Source of the DNA: Lachnospiraceae bacterium
GTDB taxonomy: Bacteria; Bacillota; Clostridia; Lachnospirales; Lachnospiraceae
DNA: 47,449 nt
Assembly: GCA_015056735.1 (NCBI GenBank)
Contig: SVFT01000015.1
Coordinates: 1 to 47,449, forward strand
Reading direction: 5' to 3'
The position numbers and the translations under genes are program-made. The notes under the pieces are model-generated. The model was not told the origin of the DNA. It saw only the letters and a list, made by a program, of their open reading frames with translations, and did no database searches. This document shows positions 37,397 to 44,969 of this stretch, in pieces; within the stretch, counting starts at the first letter, position 1, and each line of letters opens with the position of its first letter.

Positions 37397-38458
37397 TTAT
37401 TCGTAGAGCGAATCGTAGTCATAGTGCCTGTAAAAATCTTTGATACGCTCGATGTAATCCTCGTAATTCTCTTCTGTCAGAAGCCCCGTTCCCTCATGCA
37501 TCCACTGAAGGATCTGCGTGTTGACATCCGCGCTGTAGTGGATGCGGTCCTTGTAGTTATCAAGATTTGTGATCAGATCGAACCTGTCATCAAACGAAAA
37601 CAGGCGAATATTCCGATGCGGCAGGATCTCACGTATGATCTTATCCTGGAGTTTGCACTGCCACTTCGTCTTCCCTAGCCGATCGACCTCCGAATCCCAG
37701 AACGCGATGCTGTACGGGGACAGATAGTAATAGAATGTCACATTCGGATACCGGTCTGCCAGATCCGTGATATTCTGCTTGATATTGGCCTCAATACGCG
37801 TTTTCTCATCTTCCGTCAGACTCGGCTGATAGTCATCCGCCGCGGGCGGTCGGTCGTAGGTCGCGAGCACCGCTTCCCTGCCAAATTCATATTCATCCTG
37901 CCAGTTGCCGTAATCATCAAATGTATCGGAGGGTTTTCCGTTTAACGTGTTCTGGATCATCTCATCGGCCCGGATCAGCACGTTCTTATTGAGGACATAC
38001 TCCGTGTCGTTCAGAAGGCTGTCATCATAGAGGTAGTACGGGATCCCTTCGTAATCCATGTGATCCTTGTCCTGCGTGAAATTGTTGGTATCCAGGCACC
38101 GGATCACCGTCCTGATCTGCGGATTGGCCTTAAGCGCCTGCTCGAGATTGTCGTTGATCTCCTTAAACGAAGCGCCGTGGAACGGCACCTTTACGGACTT
38201 GCCGCCAAAGATCCGGTCACAGTCGGTCGTTTTAAAATTCGCCGTCATGCTCGTACCGGTGATGATCGTGTCATAGTCAAAATGCTTCACAATGCCGTCA
38301 TTCTGATAGCGTTCGTAATACAGCGTATAGGATAAGCCCTCAAGCGGCTTGTGGTAATGGAAGAACGGATCCGTCGCTGCGATGTATGCGATCACGAGGA
38401 TCAGCACGCACACAGTTGCGCCGAGCGTTCCGGCAAACCATTTGCTCTCTTTTGTCAT
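37397..38458 (-). CDS. SGNH-like membrane-anchored partner of MBOAT
   Basis: The 353-residue protein has one N-terminal transmembrane helix (about 8-28) and an exterior domain. The motif TGTSMTANF (Ser70) stands where SGNH hydrolases have their nucleophile, and a DRIHYS segment near residue 308 could supply Asp/His. Proteins of this type are regularly encoded next to MBOAT genes and are thought to complete acyl transfer, by analogy with DltD. It lies 17 bases after the second MBOAT gene and five before the CapA-like gene. GGAG precedes the ATG by six bases. The exact family is unnamed; the catalytic assignment is inferred from motif spacing. Confidence 0.75.
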   Translation of the reverse strand: MTKESKWFAGTLGATVCVLILVIAYIAATDPFFHYHKPLEGLSYTLYYERYQNDGIVKHFDYDTIITGTSMTANFKTTDCDRIFGGKSVKVPFHGASFKEINDNLEQALKANPQIRTVIRCLDTNNFTQDKDHMDYEGIPYYLYDDSLLNDTEYVLNKNVLIRADEMIQNTLNGKPSDTFDDYGNWQDEYEFGREAVLATYDRPPAADDYQPSLTEDEKTRIEANIKQNITDLADRYPNVTFYYYLSPYSIAFWDSEVDRLGKTKWQCKLQDKIIREILPHRNIRLFSFDDRFDLITNLDNYKDRIHYSADVNTQILQWMHEGTGLLTEENYEDYIERIKDFYRHYDYDSLYE

Positions 38459-38475
38459 AAAGTACTCCGTCTATG

Positions 38476-39930
38476 TTAAAACTGTGCGTAGATAAAAGTC
38501 GTAATATCTGATAAGGACAGGATCGGCCAGATCAGCATGATCACGGTCCCCACTGCACTCCAAAACGTAAAACGCATCGTTTTCTCCCGGCAGTTCTTGC
38601 CAAGGAGCACGATCCCCATGGATAACAGAATGAGAAAAGCCGGATAGATCCAGACGATACCGTTCATAAATCCATTCACGCCAAGAAGCATCTCGATGTG
38701 CGTGATCTCCGGAAGTCTTGCTCCCTCCAGCATCAGAGGCGATACGGCAAACGATTCCGCCGTCGCGACTTTCCGGATCATGATGTAAAACTGCTCGATG
38801 CTGTCTGCCCGGAACAAAAGCCAGGAAACATTTAAAAATGCGAAGGTGATCAGCCAGCCGATCGCTTTCGGCATCTTTTCCCAGCCATTCTTAACAAGGC
38901 GGGTCACCACTTCGAAAAGGCCGTGCAATGCGCCCCAGACGATAAATGTCCAGTTTGCGCCATGCCAGAGGCCGCTGATCAGGAAGATGATCATGATGTT
39001 CACGTAGGTGCGAAGCGTCCCCTTCCGGCTGCCGCCAAGCGGGAAGTACAGGTATTTGCGCAGGAAGCGGGTCAGCGTCAGATGCCATCTGTCCCAAAAG
39101 TCGAGGATGGACGCAGCCTTATAGGGCGAGCGAAAGTTCGCCGGAAGGTCGAGATTCAGCATCAGGCTGATGCCTTCCGCCATATCGCAGTATCCGCTGA
39201 AGTCAAAATAAAGCTGCAGGCTGTAGCAGATCATTGTGATCAGGACGTCGCTGCTTGTCAGGATCTCTACGCCGCCGAATGCGACCGTCACGACCTTGCC
39301 AAGCGTATCGGCAAGAAGCACCTTTTTGGATAAGCCGATCGCAAAGCGGTTCAAGCCGGTCGCAAGGTTATCCCCGCGCGCTCTAAGGCGCGAAGGATCG
39401 CGAAGCTGCCCCATGAATTCATCACGCAGCGTGATCGGTCCCTGCGTAAGCGTCGGAAAATACGAAACAAAAAGTGCATATTCCAAAAACGTATCATCGC
39501 CGGCTTCGCCGCGATACGAATCCACCAGATACGCGATCTGCCGGAATGTATAAAAGCTGATGCCAAGAGGCAGGATCACCTCGGTGAGCACCTCATCACG
39601 GCCCAGCAGTGTATTCAGATTTTCAAGAAAAAAATTCAGGTATTTGCAATAAAAGAGCACGCCCGCATTTAGGATCACGCCGCCGGCAAGCACCGCTTTG
39701 GCGCAGGCAGACTGCTTCATGCCATGAAGAAGCCTTGATATTGCGTAATCGATCACGATCCCGCCTACCAGGATCAGCGCATAGTACACGTTCATGTACC
39801 CGCAGAATAAAAGCGACATGGCCAGCAAGAAGCCGTGCGCCGCCTTCGATCCGAGCCGGCCGAATCCGTAATATCCGAGAACGGCAAGCGGCAGGAACGC
39901 AAGAATGAATATATATGAATTAAAGAGCAT
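38476..39930 (-). CDS. MBOAT family O-acyltransferase, copy 2
   Basis: This 484-residue polytopic membrane protein shares the AlgI/DltB layout with the other MBOAT of the block. The signature ILDFWDRWHLTLTRFLRKYL with PLGGSRKG and the catalytic His in SGLWHGANWTFIVWGALHG are intact. The start is taken as MLFNSYIF, which aligns with the family; the frame opens 18 codons earlier but without a ribosome binding site, and even the chosen site has only a weak GGGA. It is the first gene of the acylation block, beginning just after the rplA terminator. No sigma-A promoter is obvious, so it may depend on read-through from the rplKA unit. The 17-base gap to the SGNH-like gene marks an MBOAT-SGNH pair. 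Confidence 0.92.
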   Translation of the reverse strand: MLFNSYIFILAFLPLAVLGYYGFGRLGSKAAHGFLLAMSLLFCGYMNVYYALILVGGIVIDYAISRLLHGMKQSACAKAVLAGGVILNAGVLFYCKYLNFFLENLNTLLGRDEVLTEVILPLGISFYTFRQIAYLVDSYRGEAGDDTFLEYALFVSYFPTLTQGPITLRDEFMGQLRDPSRLRARGDNLATGLNRFAIGLSKKVLLADTLGKVVTVAFGGVEILTSSDVLITMICYSLQLYFDFSGYCDMAEGISLMLNLDLPANFRSPYKAASILDFWDRWHLTLTRFLRKYLYFPLGGSRKGTLRTYVNIMIIFLISGLWHGANWTFIVWGALHGLFEVVTRLVKNGWEKMPKAIGWLITFAFLNVSWLLFRADSIEQFYIMIRKVATAESFAVSPLMLEGARLPEITHIEMLLGVNGFMNGIVWIYPAFLILLSMGIVLLGKNCREKTMRFTFWSAVGTVIMLIWPILSLSDITTFIYAQF

Positions 39931-39985
39931 ATGAAGATCCCGTTTCCTTATCGTCGGATGCGCCGGGGCATCCGCATAAATCATA

Positions 39986-40016
39986 AAAGGCAGTGAGCGA
40001 AAAACTCACTGCCTTT
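39986..40016 (-). terminator. Terminator of the rpmG-rplA unit
   Basis: AAAGGCAGTGAG and CTCACTGCCTTT form a perfect 12-base stem with a seven-base loop. A weak T stretch (TTTATGATTT) follows on the minus strand, so some read-through into the acyltransferase genes is possible. Confidence 0.8.
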
Positions 40017-40045
40017 ATTGTAGTACGCTTTGTTATGCAAAACAA

Positions 40046-40735
40046 TCAATACTTTGCAACATTGACCTTTACGCCGGGGCCCATTGTTGTTGTGAGCGTG
40101 ATGCTCTTTAAGTACTGACCCTTCAGTGTGCTCGGTTTTGCCTTTACGATGGCATCCATGATCGCACCGAAGTTCTCGGAGAGCTGCTGCTCTGTGAAAG
40201 AAGCTTTACCGATCAGAACATGAACGATGTTCGTCTTGTCCAATCTGTACTCGATCTTACCTGCTTTGATATCAGCGATAGCCTTTGCAACGTCCATTGT
40301 TACAGTGCCGGCCTTCGGGTTCGGCATGAGGCCTTTAGGACCAAGTACCTTACCGAGACGACCTACAACACCCATCATATCGGGAGTTGCTACAACTACG
40401 TCAAAATCAAGCCAGCCTTCGTTCTGGATCTTCGGGATCAGCTCGTCGCCGCCTACGAAATCAGCGCCTGCTGCCTGTGCTTCGTCAACCTTGGGACCCT
40501 TTGCGAAAACAAGAACGCGAACGGTCTTGCCTGTACCGTGAGGCAGTACGACCGCGCCACGGATCTGCTGCTCAGCGTGACGGCCATCGCAACCGGTTCT
40601 GATGTGTGCTTCTACTGTCTCATCGAATTTTGCGGTTGCTGTCTTTTTAACAAGAGCGATCGCATCTTCGGGCTCATAAGCTACTGTACGGTCAACCTGC
40701 TTAGCAGCTTCCGTATATTTCTTACCATGTTTCAT
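40046..40735 (-). CDS. rplA: 50S ribosomal protein L1
   Basis: L1 forms the mobile L1 stalk near the E site and is also the translational repressor of the rplK-rplA mRNA. The 229-residue product begins [20 protein letters not shown] and has the conserved [20 protein letters not shown] loop. AGGAGG lies seven bases before the ATG at 40735; the longer open frame runs back through an mRNA hairpin and is not the real start. It follows rplK by about 55 bases that carry a copy of the L1-binding motif. The usual next gene, rplJ, is absent and lies about 9 kb further downstream. Confidence 0.98.
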   Translation of the reverse strand: MKHGKKYTEAAKQVDRTVAYEPEDAIALVKKTATAKFDETVEAHIRTGCDGRHAEQQIRGAVVLPHGTGKTVRVLVFAKGPKVDEAQAAGADFVGGDELIPKIQNEGWLDFDVVVATPDMMGVVGRLGKVLGPKGLMPNPKAGTVTMDVAKAIADIKAGKIEYRLDKTNIVHVLIGKASFTEQQLSENFGAIMDAIVKAKPSTLKGQYLKSITLTTTMGPGVKVNVAKY

Positions 40736-40751
40736 GTTTGTTTTCCTCCTT

Positions 40752-40783
40752 GTGGTAGTGGCGGGGCCTTCGGCTCCTCCCAC
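40752..40783 (-). promoter_or_regulatory. L1-binding-like mRNA motif before rplA
   Basis: On the minus strand GTGGGAGGAGCC pairs with GGCCCCGCCACTACCAC. The core GTGGGAGG is the same as in the L1 site of 23S rRNA helix 77/78, and the CGCCAC...CCAC partner side is the same as in the site before rplK. Its stem ends only about 12 bases from the rplA ribosome binding site, so bound L1 could block translation. Confidence 0.7.
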
Positions 40784-40790
40784 ATGTCAA

Positions 40791-41216
40791 TTAATCTTCT
40801 ACGACGATACCCATGCTTCTTGCCGTACCTGCGATCATGCTTATTGCAGAATCGATGTTGGCAGCGTTCAGATCAGGCATTTTCATTTCTGCGATCTCGC
40901 GAACCTTATCCTTGGAGATCGTAGCAACCTTGGTCTTGTTGGGTACTGCGGAACCGGACTTGATGTTTGCTGCCTTCTTAAGAAGAACTGCTGCCGGCGG
41001 AGTTTTTGTCACAAAACTGAAACTTCTGTCTGCGTAAACCGTGATGACAACAGGGATGATCACATCACCTTTGTCAGCTGTTCTTGCGTTGAACTGCTTT
41101 GTGAATTCAACGATGTTTACACCGTGCTGGCCAAGTGCGGGACCAACCGGCGGTGCTGGTGTTGCTTTTCCAGCAGGGATCTGTAACTTGATGTATCCTT
41201 CTACTTTCTTTGCCAT
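40791..41216 (-). CDS. rplK: 50S ribosomal protein L11
   Basis: L11 is part of the GTPase-associated centre and is needed for stringent factor activation. With the ATG at 41216 it has 141 residues: [20 protein letters not shown], the [14 protein letters not shown] loop and the C-terminal RNA-binding domain with [26 protein letters not shown] lies seven bases upstream. The open frame extends 30 codons further through a structured leader but lacks a start signal. It lies about 120 bases after nusG; most of this gap is the L1-binding-like hairpin. The order nusG-rplK-rplA is universal. Confidence 0.98.
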   Translation of the reverse strand: MAKKVEGYIKLQIPAGKATPAPPVGPALGQHGVNIVEFTKQFNARTADKGDVIIPVVITVYADRSFSFVTKTPPAAVLLKKAANIKSGSAVPNKTKVATISKDKVREIAEMKMPDLNAANIDSAISMIAGTARSMGIVVED

Positions 41217-41237
41217 TTTGGCACCTCCTAAAATAAT

Positions 41238-41272
41238 GTGGTAGTGGCGGAAACACAATTGTTTCCTCCCAC
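41238..41272 (-). promoter_or_regulatory. L1-binding-like mRNA motif before rplK
   Basis: On the minus strand GTGGGAGGAAAC pairs with GTTTCCGCCACTACCAC around a six-base loop. The stem GGAAAC/GTTTCC sits on the interrupted GTGG/CCAC stem typical of L1 targets that mimic 23S rRNA. It is placed in the nusG-rplK gap, where L1 is known to regulate the operon in Escherichia coli. Confidence 0.75.
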
Positions 41273-41338
41273 AGCTCGACAGAAAGTACGCAGGGCATAC
41301 CTTCATATATCCGATAGGAAAATCCTATGAGCTCAAAA

Positions 41339-41857
41339 TTAATTCATTTTCTTTACTTCCGCAAAGCTGATCTCAACAGGTGTCTCTCTGCCAAACAGCT
41401 CTACGTTGATGGTTGCGGTCTGCTTACCAAAATCCATTCTCTGAACAACGCCGACCGTATCTTTCCATACGCCCGCGATAACGGAGATCGTATCGCCTTC
41501 CTTGAAGTCGACGGTAACATTCTCTGTCTTGATACCAAGAGGACGCATCTCAAGATCACTGAGCGGTACCGGCTTGCTTCCCGGTCCCACGAAACCTGTC
41601 ACGCCTCTGGTGTTGCGGACAACATACCAGGTGTCGTCATTCATTACCATATTGATCAGAACATAGCCCGGGAACATCTTCTTCTGTACATTCTTGCGGG
41701 CGCCGTTCTTAAGCTCTACAACATCCTGCATCGGAACACGCACCTCGAGGATCTCCTCTTCCAGATGTCTGTTCTCGATCGTCTTCTCGATGTTTGCTTT
41801 TACCTTATTCTCATAACCGGAATAGGTGTGCACAACATACCAATTTGCTTCTGCCAT
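41339..41857 (-). CDS. nusG: Transcription termination/antitermination factor NusG
   Basis: NusG binds RNA polymerase and controls pausing, termination and coupling to the ribosome. The 172-residue protein has the NGN domain (NWYVVHTYSGYENKVKANIE, MFPGYVLINM) and a C-terminal KOW domain (FKEGDTISVIAGVWKDTVGV). It lies 15 bases after secE. The length is normal and there is no inserted domain, so it is the housekeeping paralogue and not a LoaP/RfaH-like specialised one. Confidence 0.97.
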   Translation of the reverse strand: MAEANWYVVHTYSGYENKVKANIEKTIENRHLEEEILEVRVPMQDVVELKNGARKNVQKKMFPGYVLINMVMNDDTWYVVRNTRGVTGFVGPGSKPVPLSDLEMRPLGIKTENVTVDFKEGDTISVIAGVWKDTVGVVQRMDFGKQTATINVELFGRETPVEISFAEVKKMN

Positions 41858-41872
41858 TCATATACCCCCGTC

Positions 41873-42079
41873 TTATTTCGTCAGGAAGTTTACGCCGTAC
41901 TGAGCGAGCAGATCCAAGATCGCGATGACTGCCCCAAGTACGATGGAAACACAAACAACTGCTACTGTCTGTTTCAGAAGAGACGCTTTGTCGGGCCATG
42001 TAATCTTCTTGAATTCAGCTTTTACACCGTCCCAGAAAGCGGGCTTTGTGCTTTTTTCCGTATTGTTTGAATCTGCCAT
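41873..42079 (-). CDS. secE: Preprotein translocase subunit SecE
   Basis: SecE clamps the SecY channel. The 68-residue product with ATG at 42079 has the family core FWDGVKAEFKKITWPDK followed by a single transmembrane helix (TVAVVCVSIVLGAVIAILDL). This single-helix short form is normal for Firmicutes. A GGA sits about 11 bases upstream. The frame opens 65 codons earlier, but that extension runs through rpmG in another frame and is false. It lies 31 bases after rpmG and 15 before nusG. Confidence 0.96.
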   Translation of the reverse strand: MADSNNTEKSTKPAFWDGVKAEFKKITWPDKASLLKQTVAVVCVSIVLGAVIAILDLLAQYGVNFLTK

Positions 42080-42110
42080 AGTGGTCACATTCCTTTCACC
42101 GATCAAGCGA

Positions 42111-42260
42111 TTATTTGGTCTCTTTGTGCAGTGTATGAGTCTTGCAGAATCTGCAGTACTTCTTCGTCTCCATTCTGTCGGGATGAGTCTTCTTATCCTT
42201 TGTTGTGTTATAGTTACGCTGTTTGCACTCTGTACATGCAAGTGTGATCCTTGTACGCAT
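42111..42260 (-). CDS. rpmG: 50S ribosomal protein L33 (zinc-ribbon form)
   Basis: The 49-residue protein starts [18 protein letters not shown] and ends [15 protein letters not shown]. The two CxxC pairs (ACTEC and YCRFC) show that this is the zinc-binding (C+) version. A GGAGG lies upstream of the ATG. It is the first gene of the unit, directly ahead of secE, as in most Firmicutes, and stands about 120 bases from a strong promoter. The zinc-binding pairs often signal that a zinc-free paralogue exists elsewhere in the genome. Confidence 0.96.
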   Translation of the reverse strand: MRTRITLACTECKQRNYNTTKDKKTHPDRMETKKYCRFCKTHTLHKETK

Positions 42261-42380
42261 TTCTTTACCTCCACGTATCGTTAAACCTTGAATTTACAAC
42301 GTTTGTATTCATTTCGGTCCGTTTCGCGCTCCCTATTTTTGAGCATAAAAAAAAGACCTAAATATCAATCTCGCTCAATC

Positions 42381-42409
42381 AATATAACATAAGGCATTTC
42401 TCGCGTCAA
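42381..42409 (-). promoter_or_regulatory. sigma-A promoter of the rpmG-secE-nusG-rplKA unit
   Basis: A -35 TTGACG (42404-42409), a 17-base spacer and a -10 TATATT (42381-42386) lie on the minus strand. The start point would fall near 42373, about 115 bases before rpmG. The stretch up to the IS holds only AT-rich DNA and a terminator, so this must be the main promoter. Confidence 0.85.
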
Positions 42410-42486
42410 CCACAATTTTTGGCATTTTTTCGCGAAAAAAAGACTTGATTTTCAATGTAAACGCAACATAGTGTAGAATAACAAAA

Positions 42487-42533
42487 AAACAGAGGTTTTT
42501 CAAGGGTTTAATCCTTTGAGATGACCTCTGTTT
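42487..42533. terminator. Bidirectional terminator between the IS30 element and the ribosomal promoter
   Basis: AAACAGAGGT and ACCTCTGTTT form the outer stem and AGG/CCT pairs continue inside. T runs follow on both strands. It insulates the ribosomal protein promoter from transcription coming out of the IS element. Confidence 0.8.
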
Positions 42534-42651
42534 TTGCTTAAAATGAGTGGTTTTACGTCTGTTTTGCCAGAAATAATGTATGCGAAATAAGCCCTTTTTT
42601 GGGGCTTTTCAGAGAGAATGCAACACTCATTCTGTTGCATCTAGTCTGACA

Positions 42652-43944
42652 CTATTTCAAAAGCGAAGGTTTGAGATGCACTTCGGTCGGTGGAATCTGT
42701 TCAAGTCCAAGTAGTATGAAGAAGTCTTCCGGGAATATTGCTTTTGCTACATCATATGGTGACTTTCCGTGAAGTTCTTTACGAATATAGCTGTTCACAT
42801 GATTCATCATCAGCGTTATGTCCGGCTGTGAATACGGCTCAAGGGATGTGCCCTTTGGAATCACGTAACGTATCAGCTCATGGTTTTTCTCGCAAGAACC
42901 CTTTTGTTCTGAATGCCGTGGTTCACAAAAGAAAACCGTTGTGCGTTTGCCTCCGAAAATGGAACGTTCGATGCCATCGATATCCTCAAACTCATGTCCG
43001 TTGTCGGTCAGAATCAGAGGGAACATTTCTTTGAACAACTCTAAGCCGAGGCTTTCTTCAATCATGTCGAGCGCTTCAACTACGCATTTTGATGTATGCT
43101 CATTTAAAACAAAGGCAAGTTGTAAACGTGGAATCGGAAAGTGTAGCGTCAGAAGCACGGCTTTGTCAGTTTTCTTGCCCTCAACGCAGTCCATCTGAAC
43201 AGCAGGAATGGGATTCGCTTCGATATATGTAAGGTAATCTTCGTATTTATGTCCGTCTTTAATAACAGACATCTTTCTGTACTCCTGTGTCTGAATCCGA
43301 TGTTGTCGCCTCTTGCGTTTAACTGCATTTCGCAGGTCAATGTTACGCGCATCTAGTTTACTCTTATCAATCAAACGTCTTAATGTCGATTCTGATACAG
43401 GCAGCTTGTTTGATTGCAGAATGTGGTATACGGACTGTCCTTTCATGATAAGAGGAGAAACGGTTGCATTGATAGATTCGAGGTCTTCCCCAGATAAATC
43501 AAAACCGTTACGGGATTCAACAAGCATTTCGCGATATTCCTTGTCAGCTTTGGCTGCACGGTATATGCTCTTATCGAAGTGACATAATCCGCGTCTGCCG
43601 CATCCGTTACAGACCGCTGTATGATGCTCTGTTTTGAAATCACACAAAGTCTTTACATAATCGGCACAATACCTCTTTGCCTTTTGGCATGTCCGACACA
43701 TCTTCGTGCAGACGTTGTTTAATCCACCGCACACATGATGTTTTTTACATTCAGAATAATAGATGCAGTCACAGAACTTTGCTCCGCGAGTACTGCTGTG
43801 ATTTCGTATTTCTCTTGAAATAGTAGAAGGCGACTTATCAAGCCGCGTGGCGATGTACCGGATGGAACGGTTCTCGTTGAGAAAAGTTTCGATTCTAACA
43901 CGGTCATCGCGTGTCAGGTGTTTTGATGGTTTCTTATTATCCAT
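42652..43944 (-). CDS. IS30-family transposase, apparently intact
   Basis: With the ATG at 43944 (AAGGA six bases upstream) the enzyme has 430 residues. The N-terminal helix-turn-helix RSIRYIATRLDKSPSTISRE binds the element ends. A cysteine/histidine-rich region typical of this branch lies at about 60-130 (CxxC pairs around KHHVCGGLNNVC and CNGCGRRGLC). The catalytic DDE core shows Asp in VQMDCVEG, Asp in LILTDNGHEF and Glu in KGSCEKNHELIR. All three acidic residues are present and the frame is unbroken, so it may be active. A terminator-like hairpin just ahead of the gene (43972-43998) protects it from outside transcription. Confidence 0.92.
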   Translation of the reverse strand: MDNKKPSKHLTRDDRVRIETFLNENRSIRYIATRLDKSPSTISREIRNHSSTRGAKFCDCIYYSECKKHHVCGGLNNVCTKMCRTCQKAKRYCADYVKTLCDFKTEHHTAVCNGCGRRGLCHFDKSIYRAAKADKEYREMLVESRNGFDLSGEDLESINATVSPLIMKGQSVYHILQSNKLPVSESTLRRLIDKSKLDARNIDLRNAVKRKRRQHRIQTQEYRKMSVIKDGHKYEDYLTYIEANPIPAVQMDCVEGKKTDKAVLLTLHFPIPRLQLAFVLNEHTSKCVVEALDMIEESLGLELFKEMFPLILTDNGHEFEDIDGIERSIFGGKRTTVFFCEPRHSEQKGSCEKNHELIRYVIPKGTSLEPYSQPDITLMMNHVNSYIRKELHGKSPYDVAKAIFPEDFFILLGLEQIPPTEVHLKPSLLK

Positions 43945-43971
43945 ACACAATCCTTTCTATGCATACAAAAA

Positions 43972-43998
43972 GCACCCATAATGGCTACTTTTGGGTGC
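43972..43998 (-). terminator. Attenuator-like hairpin ahead of the transposase gene
   Basis: GCACCC and GGGTGC pair and are followed by TTTTTGTATGC on the minus strand, about 30 bases before the transposase ATG. It would stop transcription that reads in from the right. Its distal part is inversely repeated at 44130-44146. Confidence 0.6.
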
Positions 43999-44099
43999 AT
44001 TTAATAAAACCATCAAATTTTCTATTGTAAAACAGCAGAAACAATGCTACTGTATAGTTACAACAAAACAAGTGATGGTGCGTTGCACCACGGGTAAAA

Positions 44100-44134
44100 G
44101 CATCGGTAAGTCGGCGAAAACTTTGAACCGGTGC
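44100..44134 (+). terminator. Terminator-like hairpin facing right
   Basis: GCATCGGT pairs with ACCGGTGC (one wobble), followed by TTTTTG on the plus strand. The 17-base sequence ggtgctttttgtatgca that ends it is an exact inverted copy of 43960-43976. The 150 bases after it up to the XRE gene show no further gene. Confidence 0.5.
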
Positions 44135-44299
44135 TTTTTGTATGCAATTCTGGTTATTCACATCTATTTTATCTCTGAAAACAAGTTCAGCATATCAGTC
44201 ATCTTTTCTGAAAATTATTCCTTGTGGGAATATCTGTTGTGGAGTTTTCTGCCTGTATGATACGATAACCAATGAATATAACTGCGAGGAATATTTATA

Positions 44300-44815
44300 A
44301 TGCAAAGCGACCATCTGGACAATGATACATTTCTAAAACGTATCGGGACTGTGATTCAAAAATGCAGAATCCGAGAAGGTGAAAATCAGACGTATATGGC
44401 GAGCAGGATTCATGTCGCGCAGCCTGCACTTAGCAAATACGAGCAAGGTAAAGTTAACATTCCGGTGTTGACACTGAAAGAGATCAGTGATGCGTATGAT
44501 TTCCCAATAACGGATTTCTTTGTAGACGTGGAATTGCCGAGCAGAACGTTTAAACGGCTATTACGGAGTAAGAAGATAGACGAGTATACGGAAGATGACA
44601 AGCAGTTTGATGAAGAGATGCTTCGGCCGGAGAACAGGAAGGCACTGCGCGTTTTATCGTCAGCAAATACTCTGCTTGATAATAACAGTGACAAGAATAC
44701 AGAAGAGGTTATTGTCAGCTTTGCGGTGGAACGCGTTGCGGCAGAGACAAGACAGGTTGAGAGAATACTGAAATATGCAGAGCTGATACAAAAACATCGG
44801 CGTTCGGCAAAATAA
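44300..44815 (+). CDS. XRE-family transcriptional regulator
   Basis: The 171-residue protein has a helix-turn-helix of the Cro/C1 type at residues about 12-68 (MASRIHVAQPALSKYEQGKV as recognition part) and a charged helical C-terminal half (about 75-171) for dimerisation. GAGGA lies nine bases upstream of ATG. It stands alone on the plus strand between the IS30 element and the ADP-ribosyltransferase mini-island and converges on the latter through a shared terminator. Such regulators often control neighbouring mobile or conflict genes. Which promoter it acts on is not visible, as no operator dyad near it was found. Confidence 0.85.
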   Translation: MQSDHLDNDTFLKRIGTVIQKCRIREGENQTYMASRIHVAQPALSKYEQGKVNIPVLTLKEISDAYDFPITDFFVDVELPSRTFKRLLRSKKIDEYTEDDKQFDEEMLRPENRKALRVLSSANTLLDNNSDKNTEEVIVSFAVERVAAETRQVERILKYAELIQKHRRSAK

Positions 44816-44825
44816 GGGCAATAAA

Positions 44826-44851
44826 AAACAGCCGCCCACTAGCGACTGTTT
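44826..44851. terminator. Bidirectional terminator between XRE gene and small peptide gene
   Basis: AAACAGCCGC and GCGACTGTTT pair with one mismatch around a six-base loop. T runs on both sides serve the XRE gene (plus) and the ADP-ribosyltransferase unit (minus). Confidence 0.75.
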
Positions 44852-44870
44852 TATTAGTAGATAATACATC

Positions 44871-44969
44871 TTACGGAATAATTCTTGCACGTAACGGCTC
44901 TGACATCTTAGCATTCCAATTACGTTTTTCCTCAAAATACATCAATATTTTTTTAAATATCTTTTTCAT
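44871..44969 (-). CDS. 32-residue basic peptide coupled to the ADP-ribosyltransferase gene
   Basis: The reading frame is too short for usual gene finding, but its start is excellent: GGAGGTGATTCC stands right before ATG, and the ATG overlaps the stop codon of the ADP-ribosyltransferase gene as ATGA. The peptide MKKIFKKILMYFEEKRNWNA... has a Lys-rich amphipathic N-terminal half and ends RARIIP. The Shine-Dalgarno sequence itself encodes the last residues of the toxin-like enzyme. It could be a membrane-active peptide, an immunity or regulatory peptide. No family is recognised. A shared terminator follows. Confidence 0.6.
   Translation of the reverse strand: MKKIFKKILMYFEEKRNWNAKMSEPLRARIIP

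Larger units (their letters stand above)
42633..44065. mobile_element. IS30-family insertion sequence (approximate limits)
   Basis: The element is defined by its intact IS30-type transposase. Candidate ends are tgttgcatctag... (from 42633) and, inverted, tgttgtaactat... (ending at 44065); they match in 14 of 25 positions, starting with five identical bases, and resemble the TGTTGCA-type ends of other Firmicute IS30 elements. No clear target duplication could be seen, so the limits are provisional. It lies immediately upstream of the ribosomal operon promoter. Confidence 0.5.

Noticed and set aside
39950-39985. Promoter for the second MBOAT gene
   Set aside because: Only a GC-rich dyad is present between the rplA terminator and the gene; no -35/-10 pair was found.
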